The notes under the pieces: generated by a model
Database searches by the model: none
What the model saw: the letters and a program-made list of their open reading frames with translations, nothing else
Told to the model about the DNA's origin: nothing
From: Ectothiorhodospira sp. BSL-9
Lineage (GTDB): Bacteria > Pseudomonadota > Gammaproteobacteria > Ectothiorhodospirales > Ectothiorhodospiraceae
Reading direction: 5' to 3'
Assembly: GCF_001632845.1 (NCBI RefSeq)
Contig: NZ_CP011994.1
Coordinates: 1,732,501-1,796,500 of the forward strand
DNA length: 64,000 bases
Program-made: the position numbers and the translations under genes
Shown: piece by piece, positions 49,292-58,693 of the stretch
Layout: every line of letters starts with the position of its first letter
Numbering within the stretch: position 1 is the first letter of the stretch

Positions 49292-50062
49292 ATGACCATC
49301 AAGATTGACAAACCGATCGTGGATTTCGGAATCTTCCGGGAAGAATCCGCCGAGGAGAGCGCCGCCCAGGCCGGCGCCCCTACGGAATCATCCGCTCCGC
49401 CGGCTGCGGCGCCCAGTGCGCCTGCCCCGGCCCCTGCAGAGTCCCGGCAGGGCTCTGCCAAGGTGGTGCACATGCACGAGAAGCTGGAACGGCCCGAGAT
49501 GCTGCTTGGGTCCACCTACAAGCTGAAGACGCCGTTATCGGAGCACGCCCTGTACGTGACCATCAACGACGTGATCCTGAACCCGGGCACGGAGCATGAG
49601 CTGCGCCGCCCCTTCGAGATCTTCATCAACTCCAAGAACATGGACCACTTCCAGTGGATCGTGGCACTCACCCGGATCATCTCGGCCGTGTTCCGCAAGG
49701 GCGGGGATGTCACCTTTCTGGTGGAGGAATTGCGTTCGGTGTTCGACCCCCGCGGCGGCTATTTCAAGAAGGGGGGCAAGTACATGCCCTCCCTGGTGGC
49801 CGAGATCGGCGATGCCATCGAGAGCCACATGCGCATGATCGGTCTGATCACGGACGATGGTCTGGACGAACATCAGCGCCGTCTGGTGGAGGAAAAGCGC
49901 GCCCAGTATGAAGAGAGCGTGCACCAGGCCAGCGACGACCCCAAGGCCCGCGAGAGCTTCCCTCCCGGTGCCCAGTTGTGCGGCAAATGCCACACCCAGG
50001 CCGTGGTGGTCATGGACAACTGCCTCACCTGCCTCAACTGCGGGGATAGCAAGTGCGGCTGA
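49292..50062 (+). CDS. nrdJb: Class II ribonucleotide reductase C-terminal subunit (NrdJb)
   Basis: A 256-residue protein starting MTIKIDKPIVDFGIF. An Ala/Pro-rich linker (about 19-55) is followed by a conserved domain (LGSTYKLKTPLSEHALYVTINDVILN). It ends in a Cys-rich tail (230-256: CGKC, CLTC, NC and KCG), the cysteine region that in unsplit NrdJ relays electrons to the active site. Pseudomonas has the same split. It starts 17 nt after nrdJa and is certainly co-transcribed. Confidence 0.92.
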   Translation: MTIKIDKPIVDFGIFREESAEESAAQAGAPTESSAPPAAAPSAPAPAPAESRQGSAKVVHMHEKLERPEMLLGSTYKLKTPLSEHALYVTINDVILNPGTEHELRRPFEIFINSKNMDHFQWIVALTRIISAVFRKGGDVTFLVEELRSVFDPRGGYFKKGGKYMPSLVAEIGDAIESHMRMIGLITDDGLDEHQRRLVEEKRAQYEESVHQASDDPKARESFPPGAQLCGKCHTQAVVVMDNCLTCLNCGDSKCG

Positions 50063-50081
50063 ACTAAAAAAGAAAAAAGGA

Positions 50082-50136
50082 AAAAAGGGGACAGACACCT
50101 TTTACGCTTCGCGGAAAAGGTGTCTGTCCCCTTTTT
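50082..50136. repeat. GGGGACAGACACC-family palindrome
   Basis: A 22-bp perfect stem (50082-50103 with 50115-50136) encloses an 11-nt loop (acgcttcgcgg). It lies between the convergent nrdJb and DUF2339 genes and may act as a shared terminator. It is related to 22881-22952. Confidence 0.85.
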
Positions 50137-50151
50137 CGTCTGTCCCTTGTT

Positions 50152-52758
50152 TCAGCTGCGGGGAGCGCCGGTGCGGTTGAGCCATTGCCGGTGCAGCCAG
50201 GCCAGGGCCAGCAGTGACAGGCCCAGGCCCATGAACGAGGCCACGCGCCACAGGCCATCCAGCCCCGCCATGTCCACCAGGAACAGCTTGGCGATCACCA
50301 GTGCCAGCAGGGCCATGCCGGCCCGGTAGAGTCCTTGAAGGCGCCATAGGCTGCCGGCCAGCAGGCCGGCAGCCGCCAGTGCCAGCCATACGGCCGAATA
50401 GGTATACAACTCGCCCGGGCCGGTGGATAGCCAGAGCGAGACATCCCCCTGCCACAGGTGACGCACCTGCAGGCTCACGAACAGCCAGAACCCCACGCCG
50501 GCCACGCCCAGGGCCACGGGCCGGGCGCTGGGATGATGCCGCCAGGCCACCCACAGGGCCATCAGCACCGGTGCCCCGTAGGCCAGTAACAGTAGATTGG
50601 CAACGGGGCGGGCGGAGACCACCTCAGCGCTCCAGAGAGGGTTGAGTACCGTCAACGCCAGGGCATAGCTGCCCGCCGCCAGGGCCAGCAGGATCCAGGA
50701 ACACACCCGATAGAGTCCCGCCAGGGCCTCGTGGCGTCCGGCCCGGTACCAGTACACCATGGCCAGCGTCGCCCAGAGCGTGGTGTTGATGGCGGCCTCG
50801 GTGAGGCTGTAATGGTGGATGAAGATATCGCCATCATGCAGCCAGTAACGCACCTCCGCACCCAGGGTGAGCACCAGCAGATGCAGGGCGCCGGCCTCCA
50901 GCCAACGCTGCAGGGACGGACGGCTGAGGCTTTGCCAGGCGGCCAGGGCGCAGAACAGGGTGGCGCCGCCACCGGTCCAGAGCGACCAGTGCACATCCGG
51001 TGGGTAATTGAGCACCCAGGGGTTGAGGGTCAGGCGCGCCACCACCAGCAGCAGGATCCCCTTGATGAGGGTCTCCAGCCAGGGCAGTTGGTAGCGTTTG
51101 CGCAGCCAGGCCAGGGTCAGTAGGGGCGCGGCCAGTGCCAGGGTCAGCCCGGCCTCCCGGAAGTACACCGCCGCCGCCAGGGCATAGGCCAGATGGCCCG
51201 CCAGCACGAACCACAGGGCGATGAAATCCCGTGCCTGGCGTTGAAGACGCCGGGCAGCCACTGCGCCATAGACCATGCCGGCGATCAGCAGGCCCATGGC
51301 CCAGCCGGCGTGCGGTTCCATGCGGCTGACCAGCAGCCAGCCCAGGGCCACCCAGGCCAGTGGTGCGATCAGGGCCAGGGACATCCAGGCATGGGAAAAA
51401 CCACGGTGTTTCAGGTGTAACAAGGCCAGGCCGGCGTAGAGCAGGGCCATGGCGCCGGCAAACTGCAGGAAGGGTATCTCCAGGTCGGGTGCAAGCCCCC
51501 GTAGCTGGTACTGGTCGGCCAGCAGGTTGAGGGTCATGGCGCTGGCCAGCCAGGCCAGCCACTGTATGCCCAGGCTCAGCCAGGGCAGGGCCTGCAGTTC
51601 CGCTCGCCGCCAGGCAGCCAGTATGAGGATCACCACCAGGGGCGCCCACTGGACCAGGGCGTGAGTGTCGAAACCCTGGCGATGAATGGAGGCCCCCCAG
51701 GCCAGGGTGATCAGCAGCAGCGTCAGGGCCTGCGGGCCCCATCGACGCCCCATCAGTGTGACATGACCACCGACCCTCCCCGCAGGGCGCGGGCGAGGCT
51801 TCCATGGCAGCCACTGGTGGCGCGGGATGGCCACCACGGCGTAGGCCAGGGCGGCCAGGTAAAGACCGCGTAGCCCGTCCCCATCGGGGGTGGTCATGGA
51901 TAACAGCCACCAGCCCAGGGCCCCGGCGACGATGCCCCACCACAGCCAGGGGCGAAAGATCCGTCGCAGCAGCCACAGGCCGCTGGTCGTGATGATCAGG
52001 CTGTAGATCAGGGGGATGGCGATATCGCCGCCGCCCTCGGCCACCAGCAGCGGCACCACGAAGGCACCGAGCAATCCGATGGCTGCCAGGATCGGGCCGT
52101 GGAGCAGCGCCTGCGCCATGGTTAGCAGGGAGACCCCGGCCAGCAACACGAAGACGATGCCCGGATCCAGCAGGGCATAGAGGTGCAGCGCGGCCAGCAG
52201 GGCACCATACAGGGTGATGCTGGCCGCCCCCGCCAGGGCGGCCAGGGACGGGTCATGCCCCTTGCGCCGACGCAGCCACTCGGCCAGGGCATGCAGACCC
52301 AGGCCCGTGGCCAGGGCCAGGATGACCCGACCCCAGGGGCCCAGCAGCCCCGCGTCGATGCTGTACTTGACCATGAAGATCCCCGCCAGGCTCACGCACA
52401 GGCCGCCGAGCCAGACCATCCAGTGGCTGAGCAGATGCGCCAGCCAGGCGGGGCGTGTCCAGGGGGTTGGCTCGACAGGCCTGGCTTCCCAGCGGTGATG
52501 GGATGGCCCGGGTTCCGTGGGGGCGGTGTGGTGCTCCGGTGCCGGTCGAGGCGGGGTATCGTCCAGGGGGGCGGGGGATACCGCCGGGATGGTCTGGCTC
52601 GCGGTGGAGGACTCCGCCGCCGCAGGTGCCAGCATCTGCTCAAGGCGGACAATGCGGGCCCTGAGCGCCCGCTGTTGAAAGAGCACCCACCAGCCCAGCA
52701 GGCCGCCGATCAGGGCGATCAGAACGAGCAGGCTGAGCAGGATCGATACGGTCTGCAT
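50152..52758 (-). CDS. Large DUF2339 membrane protein
   Basis: An 868-residue protein with an N-terminal helix and Leu-zipper-like segment (to about 45), a Pro/Thr-rich linker (about 50-100) and then more than 20 hydrophobic segments to the C-terminus, the DUF2339 arrangement. The segment WMVWLGGLCVSLAGIFMVKYSID is a family hallmark. Function unknown. It is GC-rich with strong codon-position bias. It starts 46 nt after the glk stop on the same strand and may be co-transcribed with it. Confidence 0.88.
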   Translation of the reverse strand: MQTVSILLSLLVLIALIGGLLGWWVLFQQRALRARIVRLEQMLAPAAAESSTASQTIPAVSPAPLDDTPPRPAPEHHTAPTEPGPSHHRWEARPVEPTPWTRPAWLAHLLSHWMVWLGGLCVSLAGIFMVKYSIDAGLLGPWGRVILALATGLGLHALAEWLRRRKGHDPSLAALAGAASITLYGALLAALHLYALLDPGIVFVLLAGVSLLTMAQALLHGPILAAIGLLGAFVVPLLVAEGGGDIAIPLIYSLIITTSGLWLLRRIFRPWLWWGIVAGALGWWLLSMTTPDGDGLRGLYLAALAYAVVAIPRHQWLPWKPRPRPAGRVGGHVTLMGRRWGPQALTLLLITLAWGASIHRQGFDTHALVQWAPLVVILILAAWRRAELQALPWLSLGIQWLAWLASAMTLNLLADQYQLRGLAPDLEIPFLQFAGAMALLYAGLALLHLKHRGFSHAWMSLALIAPLAWVALGWLLVSRMEPHAGWAMGLLIAGMVYGAVAARRLQRQARDFIALWFVLAGHLAYALAAAVYFREAGLTLALAAPLLTLAWLRKRYQLPWLETLIKGILLLVVARLTLNPWVLNYPPDVHWSLWTGGGATLFCALAAWQSLSRPSLQRWLEAGALHLLVLTLGAEVRYWLHDGDIFIHHYSLTEAAINTTLWATLAMVYWYRAGRHEALAGLYRVCSWILLALAAGSYALALTVLNPLWSAEVVSARPVANLLLLAYGAPVLMALWVAWRHHPSARPVALGVAGVGFWLFVSLQVRHLWQGDVSLWLSTGPGELYTYSAVWLALAAAGLLAGSLWRLQGLYRAGMALLALVIAKLFLVDMAGLDGLWRVASFMGLGLSLLALAWLHRQWLNRTGAPRS

Positions 52759-52804
52759 GCCGGCTATGCGTCAGGGGCCGCAGGTGGGCGGCTGCTCATG
52801 GCTT

Positions 52805-53821
52805 TCAGGCCGTCCTGTCCGATTGAGGACACAAGCTGGCGGCGTGTCGCGCGGCACCCAGCAGGCCAGCGTCGGTGTCGCCGATCACCTGGACCGGCAT
52901 GCGTTCCAGAAGGTGGGTCATGGGGGGCTTGTGGCAAAAGGCCTCAATGAAACTGCCTTCGTGCATCTGCGGCAGCAGTCGCGGGGCGATGCCGCCAGCG
53001 ATGAACACGCCTCCAAAGGGCAGGCAACCCAGGGCCAGGTCCCCGGTCTGTCCGCCGTAGACGGCCAGAAACAGCGCCACCACCTCCACTGCCACGGGAT
53101 CGCTGCCTTCCAGGGCCAGTTGCGAAATGACGGGGGCGGGGTCGTCTCCCTCCAGGGCCGGCCCCAGGCTCTCGCCCGGCGTCTGTCCCTGGGCCACCAG
53201 GAAGCGGGCGATACGCCCCAGCCCCCGGCCGCTGAGCAGGTGTTCCCGGGTGCAGCATCCTTCCTGGTCGGTCACGTACTGCCACAAACGCGCCTGGCGG
53301 GCATCGGCCGGCGCGAAATTCGCATGCCCGCTCTCCGTGGGCAACACTCGCAACGGTTGCCCCGGTGGCACGATGCACACACCCAGGCCCGTCCCGGCAC
53401 CCACCACCAGGCGCACACCCGCCGGGTCGGCCTGGCCGGTTTGCAGTGAATGCAGTGCTTCCGCGGGCAGGTCGTCCAGGCTGTGGCCGATGCCTTCGAA
53501 ATCATTGAGCAGGGCCACCCGGGGGATACCAAGATCCTGTGCCAGGCGGGTCGACTCCAGCTCCCAGGGCAGGTTGGTGAGTCGTGCACGGTCCACACCC
53601 TGCTGGTGAACCACAGGCCCGGCCAGGGCAAAGCAGGCGGCATCGATATCATCGCGGGGAAGCCCGGCATCACTCAGGAAGGCCCGCACCATGGGGGCAA
53701 GGTCCGGGTAATCGGCACTGGCGTAGCGCTCCCGCGCCAGCGCTGTCAGCCGACCATCGGAAACATCAGCCAGCATCAGCAGCGTTTTGGTACCACCGAT
53801 GTCGCCTGCCAGGATCTTCAT
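52805..53821 (-). CDS. glk: Glucokinase
   Basis: A 338-residue sugar kinase of the Glk family. The phosphate motif GDIGGTKT is at residues 6-13, followed by LAGPV, LTNLPWELES and LLNDFEGIG with the catalytic Asp. The second phosphate motif VVGAGTGLGV and the ESGHANFAP segment are present. ATG 53821 follows AGGTGAT; a start at 53836 would add five residues. Glucose as substrate is inferred from family. Confidence 0.93.
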   Translation of the reverse strand: MKILAGDIGGTKTLLMLADVSDGRLTALARERYASADYPDLAPMVRAFLSDAGLPRDDIDAACFALAGPVVHQQGVDRARLTNLPWELESTRLAQDLGIPRVALLNDFEGIGHSLDDLPAEALHSLQTGQADPAGVRLVVGAGTGLGVCIVPPGQPLRVLPTESGHANFAPADARQARLWQYVTDQEGCCTREHLLSGRGLGRIARFLVAQGQTPGESLGPALEGDDPAPVISQLALEGSDPVAVEVVALFLAVYGGQTGDLALGCLPFGGVFIAGGIAPRLLPQMHEGSFIEAFCHKPPMTHLLERMPVQVIGDTDAGLLGAARHAASLCPQSDRTA

Positions 53822-53875
53822 CGCATCACCTGCCAAGAAAGGGATCAGAACCCATGATGAAGGAACCTGCAGACA

Positions 53876-53914
53876 GGGGACAGCCCCTCTCAGGAAAAGG
53901 TGTCTGTCCCCTTT
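53876..53914. repeat. Degenerate GGGGACAGACACC-family repeat (glk-tal gap)
   Basis: An outer stem ggggacag (53876-53883) / ctgtcccc (53904-53911). The right half ggaaaaggtgtctgtccccttt (53893-53914) is identical to that of the 50082-50136 copy, while the left half has decayed (cagcccctctca). This shows one arm being kept while the other diverges. Confidence 0.7.
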
Positions 53915-53921
53915 AAGGGGG

Positions 53922-55046
53922 TCAGGCGGTCAGGCGGGCGCGTTTGTCTTCCAGGCCCTGCATGAGGTGGTCGAAGGCCTTGGCGAAGGCCTCGATGCCT
54001 TCGCTTTCCAGGCGGTCGGTTACGCTCTCCAGGTCGATGCCCAGGTCGGGCAGGCCCTGGATCAGGGCCCGGGACTGTTCCAGGTCCTTCTCCAGCGCAG
54101 GCTCGGCCTTGCCGTGGTCGCGGAAGGCGTCGTAGGTGGCCGGGGGCAGGGTGTTCACCGTGTCTGCGCCGATCAGGGATTCCACATAGAGGACGTCGCT
54201 GTAGGCGGGGTTCTTGGTGCCGGTGCTGGCCCACAGCAGGCGCTGGGGACGGGCGCCGGCGGCCTTGAGGCGTTGCCAGCGCTCGCTCTGTGTGACCTGC
54301 AGGAAATGGGCATAGGCCAGCTTGGCGTTGGCAATGGCCAGGCGGCCCTGCATGTGTTCCACGGGTCGGCCCTCGCGGATGCGCTCTTCCAGCATGTCGT
54401 CCAGGGCGGAGTCCACCCGGCTGACGAAGAAGCTGGCCACCGAGGCCATGCGATCCACGGGTAGCCCTTGCTCCACGCGGGCCTCCAGGCCCTTGATGTA
54501 GGCCTCCAGCACGGCCTCGTAACGGGCCACCGCGAACAGCAGGGTCACGTTCACGTTGATGCCCTGAGCGGTGAGCTGCTCGATGGCACCCAGGCCTGGC
54601 AGGGTGCCGGGCACCTTGATCATGAGGTTGGGGCGATCCACCTGAGCGGCCAGATCCAGGGCCTCGCGCACCGTGCCTTCGGTATCGAAGGCCAGGTCCG
54701 GGGAGACTTCCAGGCTGACGAAGCCATCCTGGCCTTGCGTCTGCTCATGGGTGCCACGGAAGGCGTCAGCGGCGGCCTGGAGATCCTCGATGGCCAGGCG
54801 ATAGAACAGGGCAGGGGTGCTCATGTCCGGGTCTGCCGCCAGGGCCTGGCGGATGCCATCATCATAGAGATCGCTGCCGGTGATGGCCTTGTCGAAGATG
54901 GCGGGGTTGGAGGTCAGCCCCCCCAGTCCATCCTCACGGATGAGTCGGGCCAGCTCGCCGGATTCCATCAGGTCCTTGCGAATATAGTCGTACCAGATGC
55001 TCTGGCCCAGTTCGCGCAAACGCAGCAGCGGATTATGTTCACCCAT
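53922..55046 (-). CDS. tal: Transaldolase
   Basis: A 374-residue transaldolase of the pentose-phosphate pathway. [13 protein letters not shown], the Schiff-base lysine segment [21 protein letters not shown] and the [15 protein letters not shown] segment are family signatures. Length and motifs match the longer class also found fused to glucose-6-phosphate isomerase in some bacteria, though it stands alone here. It is next to glk on the same strand. Confidence 0.95.
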   Translation of the reverse strand: MGEHNPLLRLRELGQSIWYDYIRKDLMESGELARLIREDGLGGLTSNPAIFDKAITGSDLYDDGIRQALAADPDMSTPALFYRLAIEDLQAAADAFRGTHEQTQGQDGFVSLEVSPDLAFDTEGTVREALDLAAQVDRPNLMIKVPGTLPGLGAIEQLTAQGINVNVTLLFAVARYEAVLEAYIKGLEARVEQGLPVDRMASVASFFVSRVDSALDDMLEERIREGRPVEHMQGRLAIANAKLAYAHFLQVTQSERWQRLKAAGARPQRLLWASTGTKNPAYSDVLYVESLIGADTVNTLPPATYDAFRDHGKAEPALEKDLEQSRALIQGLPDLGIDLESVTDRLESEGIEAFAKAFDHLMQGLEDKRARLTA

Positions 55047-55128
55047 GTGATTCCATCCTCGCCCACGGCGGAGAAAAGCGTTCAGTTTAACGTGTAAGCA
55101 GGGGCCCCTGCCAGCGGGCCGTTTCCTG

Positions 55129-55908
55129 TCAGACCGTATCAGCCACGATGTCCGCGATGCGCACGAAGGCCTCCACCGACAGGGTCTCGGGCCTTTGTAC
55201 CGGGTCGATGCCCGCTGCCTCGATCTGCTCCGGCAGGGCCAGTCCCTGCAGGGCGTTGCGCAGGGTCTTGCGGCGTCGGGTGAAGGCCTGGTGTACCAGG
55301 CGCGCCAGCAGCGGTTCGTCCTGCGCCGGGCAGGGCAGGGTCTCGTAGGGGGTCAGGCGTACCACGGCAGAGTCCACCCGGGGTGGGGGCCGAAAGGCGC
55401 CAGGGCCCACATGGAAGAGCGGCTCGGCGCGGCAGCGGTATTGCACCATGATGCCCAGGCGGCCATAGGCAGAGGTACCCGGGGCGGCGGTCAGACGCTC
55501 CACCACCTCCTTTTGCAGCAGGAAGTGCATGTCGCGGATCTGCACGGACTGATCCAGCAGATGAAAGATCAGTGGCGTGGAGATGTTGTAGGGCAGGTTA
55601 CCCACCACCCGCAGGGGGCGTGGTCCAGGGATGGTGTCCAGTGAAAAGCGCAGGGCATCCGCCTCATGCACGGTCATGGCGCCGGGTGGACCCAGGGTAT
55701 GCAGGTGCGGGATCAGGTCCCGGTCCAGCTCCACCACATGCAGATGGTCGAGGCGCTCCAGCAGGGGGCCGGTGATGGCCCCCAGGCCGGGGCCGATCTC
55801 CACCAGGGTGTCGTCCGGGCGCGGCGCGATGGCGCCGACAATACGTTGGATGACGCCTGGGTCATGCAGAAAGTGCTGACCAAAGCGTTTGCGGGGGGCA
55901 TGATTCAA
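55129..55908 (-). CDS. rsmA: 16S rRNA adenine dimethyltransferase RsmA
   Basis: A 259-residue SAM enzyme (KsgA) that dimethylates A1518/A1519. [17 protein letters not shown], the SAM motif [12 protein letters not shown], the catalytic NLPYNIST and the [14 protein letters not shown] segment are all there. The start is TTG 55908, since no ATG or GTG fits the N-terminus; the ribosome site is weak. The neighbours pdxA, surA and lptD match E. coli, but a DUF4156 lipoprotein gene is inserted. Confidence 0.95.
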   Translation of the reverse strand: MNHAPRKRFGQHFLHDPGVIQRIVGAIAPRPDDTLVEIGPGLGAITGPLLERLDHLHVVELDRDLIPHLHTLGPPGAMTVHEADALRFSLDTIPGPRPLRVVGNLPYNISTPLIFHLLDQSVQIRDMHFLLQKEVVERLTAAPGTSAYGRLGIMVQYRCRAEPLFHVGPGAFRPPPRVDSAVVRLTPYETLPCPAQDEPLLARLVHQAFTRRRKTLRNALQGLALPEQIEAAGIDPVQRPETLSVEAFVRIADIVADTV

Positions 55909-55922
55909 GGGGCTTTATCCGA

Positions 55923-56252
55923 TCAGCGCAGGCAGCGGTAGACGTCGTAGGTGCGTTTGCCGTCGGCGATTTCGCCGCGTGGCACGACCGTGTCACCGCC
56001 CATGTCGGCGGCGGCATTGCGGGCGGCGTGCTCCAGTTCCTGCTCGATGCGCTCGGGCGGGCGCTTGAGGAAGCCGATACGCTCGGCCATGGAGGCGGTG
56101 GTGCTGCCCAGGCGTTCGCAGTCGGCTACCCGGTCGGCGGGGACAACGCGGGTCTCCTGGGCCTCGGGGGTGAGTTTCACGAAGGTGCAACCGGTGGTGA
56201 GCAGGGCGGCACCCATGAGGGTGACGGCAATCAGGCGCGGGGCGCGGTTCAT
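55923..56252 (-). CDS. DUF4156 lipoprotein
   Basis: A 109-residue small lipoprotein. The signal ends in the lipobox TTGC (Cys22). The mature part contains LTPEAQETRVVPADRVADCERLGS and ends GKRTYDVYRCLR, typical of the DUF4156 family of unknown function. It lies in the lptD-surA-pdxA-rsmA run between pdxA and rsmA. Confidence 0.85.
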   Translation of the reverse strand: MNRAPRLIAVTLMGAALLTTGCTFVKLTPEAQETRVVPADRVADCERLGSTTASMAERIGFLKRPPERIEQELEHAARNAAADMGGDTVVPRGEIADGKRTYDVYRCLR

Positions 56253-56306
56253 GGCTGGCTCCTTTGCATGGGGCAGGGTTTCAAGGTCATGGGGCGGTTC
56301 GTTCCA

Positions 56307-57323
56307 CTACGGCGGTGCGTTGCCGTGACGGGCGTGGGCCATCTGAATGGCGGTGGCCAGGGCCTCATGCAGGCTGCCCCCCTCTGCCCGGCCGGTACCG
56401 GCCAGATCCAGCGCCGTGCCATGGTCCACGGAGGTGCGGATGATGGGCAGGCCCAGGGTGATGTTCACGGCACCCCCGAAACCGGCATGCTTGAGCACCG
56501 GCAGGCCCTGATCATGATACATGGCCAGTACTGCATCGGCATGACGCAGGTGCCGCTCAGTGAACAGGGTGTCGGCTGGCAGGGGCCCGGTCAGTTCCAT
56601 GCCCTCGCCACGCAGGCGCTCCAGCACCGGTGTGATCACGCGGATCTCCTCATCCCCCAGGTGCCCGCCTTCGCCGGCATGGGGGTTGAGGCCGCAGACC
56701 AGGATGCGCGGCGTCTCCAGGGCGAATTTATTCCTGAGATCCGCGTGCAGCACCCGCAGTACCGTTTCCAGGCGCTCGGTGGTGATGGCCTGGGCCACCC
56801 GGGACAGCGGCAGGTGGGTGGTGACCAAGGCCACCCGCAGCGTCCCGGCGGTGAGCATCATGACGGGCATGGAGGCCTGGCAGCGCTCGGCCAGGAATTC
56901 GGTGTGGCCGGTGAAGGGGATGCCTGCCTCGTTGATGACGCCCTTGTGCACCGGGCCGGTGACCAGCGCATCAAACACCCCCTCAAGGCAGCCATCTGCG
57001 GCCTGGGTGAGGGTGTCCAGCACGTACCGGGCGTTGGCCGGGTTCAGTGTGCCGGGGATCACCGGTTCGGCCACGGTGCAGCCCTTCCACAGGTGCAGTT
57101 GTCCCGCCGCGCTGGGCTGGGGGGGCTGTTCAGGGTCCAGCGGGGTGAGTGTGAGGTGTATCCCCAGCTGCTCGGCCCGATCCAGCAGAACCTGTGGATC
57201 GCCCAGCACCACCCGCTGCGCGGAGCAGGGCTCCCGGCTGAGCATGGCCACCAGGTCGGGACCGATCCCTGCAGGCTCGCCGGGCGTGATGGCGATGCGG
57301 GGAATCGGCTTGGCCGGGCTCAT
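56307..57323 (-). CDS. pdxA: 4-Hydroxythreonine-4-phosphate dehydrogenase
   Basis: A 338-residue enzyme of pyridoxal-5'-phosphate synthesis. [13 protein letters not shown], the metal-binding [10 protein letters not shown] and [15 protein letters not shown], and the [17 protein letters not shown] segment match PdxA. ATG 57323 overlaps the surA stop by one base (TGATG). Confidence 0.97.
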   Translation of the reverse strand: MSPAKPIPRIAITPGEPAGIGPDLVAMLSREPCSAQRVVLGDPQVLLDRAEQLGIHLTLTPLDPEQPPQPSAAGQLHLWKGCTVAEPVIPGTLNPANARYVLDTLTQAADGCLEGVFDALVTGPVHKGVINEAGIPFTGHTEFLAERCQASMPVMMLTAGTLRVALVTTHLPLSRVAQAITTERLETVLRVLHADLRNKFALETPRILVCGLNPHAGEGGHLGDEEIRVITPVLERLRGEGMELTGPLPADTLFTERHLRHADAVLAMYHDQGLPVLKHAGFGGAVNITLGLPIIRTSVDHGTALDLAGTGRAEGGSLHEALATAIQMAHARHGNAPP

Positions 57324-58693
57324 CAGCGGGCCTGCCGGTTCAGTCCACGATCCACCGCCGCCACATTGTCCAGGCGCATCTCCACGTAGGATTCGTCCCG
57401 CAGGCGGCGCAGCCAGACTTCCAGCTCGTCATCCCGCTTGCGGTCGCGAATGATCTCCCGGGCCTGGGAACGCATCAATTCCCGGGAGCTGTCATGGCTG
57501 CGACGGTCCTCCACCTGGAGGATGTGCCAGCCAAAGCGGGTGCGGAAGGGCTCGCTCACCGAGCCGGGCTCGGCACGCTCCATGGCCTGTTCAAACTGGG
57601 GCACCATGTCGCCGGGGTCGGTCCAGCCCAGGTCGCCGCCTCGCAGGGCACTGCCGCGATCATCGGAATGGGCCCGCGCCAGTTCGGCAAAATCGGCCCC
57701 ATCCTTGATGCGGTTACGCAGGGAGCGAATGCGGTCGTGGGCCTCCCGGTCGCTGACCACCTCGCTGGGGCTGATCAGGATATGGCGTACCCGGGTCTGC
57801 TGGACCAGGCTGCGGCTGCCGGCGCGCCGGTCGGCCAGCTTGACGATATGAAAGCCCGAGGGGGATCGGATGACCTCGCTCACATCTCCCTCCCGCATGA
57901 GCACCACGTGCCGGGAGAACAGGGTGGGCACCTGGTTGGCATTGCGCCAGCCCAGGTCCCCGCCTTCCAGCGCTTGTTGTCCCTGGGATTCACGCAGGGC
58001 CAGTTCCGTGAAGTCGGCCCCCTCGGCGGCCTCTTCGCGGATGCGTTCGGCCCGCTGCCGGGTCTCGCGGATCTGTTCCGGGGTGGCCCCCTCGGGCAGT
58101 GAGACCAGCAGATGCAGTAGCCGGTATTCCACATCCCGGTCGATGGCGCCGCTCTCACTGGCGATCAGGTCGTCGATCTCCTGTTCGCTCACCTGGATAC
58201 GGCTGTCCACCTGTCGCCGGTGCAATTGGGCGATGGCCATCTCGTCGCGGATCTGTTCCCGGAAGGCGCGAAAATCGATGCCATCGGCCACCAGGCGGTC
58301 GCGGAACTGGGCCAGGGTCATGCCGTTTTCCCGGGCGATGTTCTCAATGGCGTTGTTCAGGCTGATGTCATCGATGCGGATACCGATGCGACGTGCCTCC
58401 TGCAGCTGCAGGCGCTCCAGCACCAGCCGGTCCAGCACCGGGCGCACCAGGGCATTGGCCGGTGGGGCCTGGCCGTCGTCCCGGGCGGCCAGTTGCCGCT
58501 GGATGGTCTGGATGCGCTCAAGCAGTTCGCTGTGCATGATCACATCCTCTTCCGCGACAGCGACGATGCGGTCCAGAAGGCGGCCGTCCTCGTCCAGCGG
58601 CACCACCCCGGGGTGGTTGCGGCCATCCTGGGCCAGGGCCGCGCCTCCGGCAGCCATGAGCCCGGCGAGCAGGATGCTAATAATCGTCTTCAT
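57323..58693 (-). CDS. surA: Periplasmic peptidyl-prolyl isomerase SurA
   Basis: A 456-residue outer-membrane-protein chaperone. The signal peptide covers about residues 1-22. The N-domain is followed by two parvulin modules (about 170-275 and 280-385, with [21 protein letters not shown] and [17 protein letters not shown]) and the C-terminal helix. ATG 58693 is chosen; it overlaps the lptD stop by 17 nt, in another frame. A GTG at 58711 is also in frame. Confidence 0.95.
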   Translation of the reverse strand: MKTIISILLAGLMAAGGAALAQDGRNHPGVVPLDEDGRLLDRIVAVAEEDVIMHSELLERIQTIQRQLAARDDGQAPPANALVRPVLDRLVLERLQLQEARRIGIRIDDISLNNAIENIARENGMTLAQFRDRLVADGIDFRAFREQIRDEMAIAQLHRRQVDSRIQVSEQEIDDLIASESGAIDRDVEYRLLHLLVSLPEGATPEQIRETRQRAERIREEAAEGADFTELALRESQGQQALEGGDLGWRNANQVPTLFSRHVVLMREGDVSEVIRSPSGFHIVKLADRRAGSRSLVQQTRVRHILISPSEVVSDREAHDRIRSLRNRIKDGADFAELARAHSDDRGSALRGGDLGWTDPGDMVPQFEQAMERAEPGSVSEPFRTRFGWHILQVEDRRSHDSSRELMRSQAREIIRDRKRDDELEVWLRRLRDESYVEMRLDNVAAVDRGLNRQAR

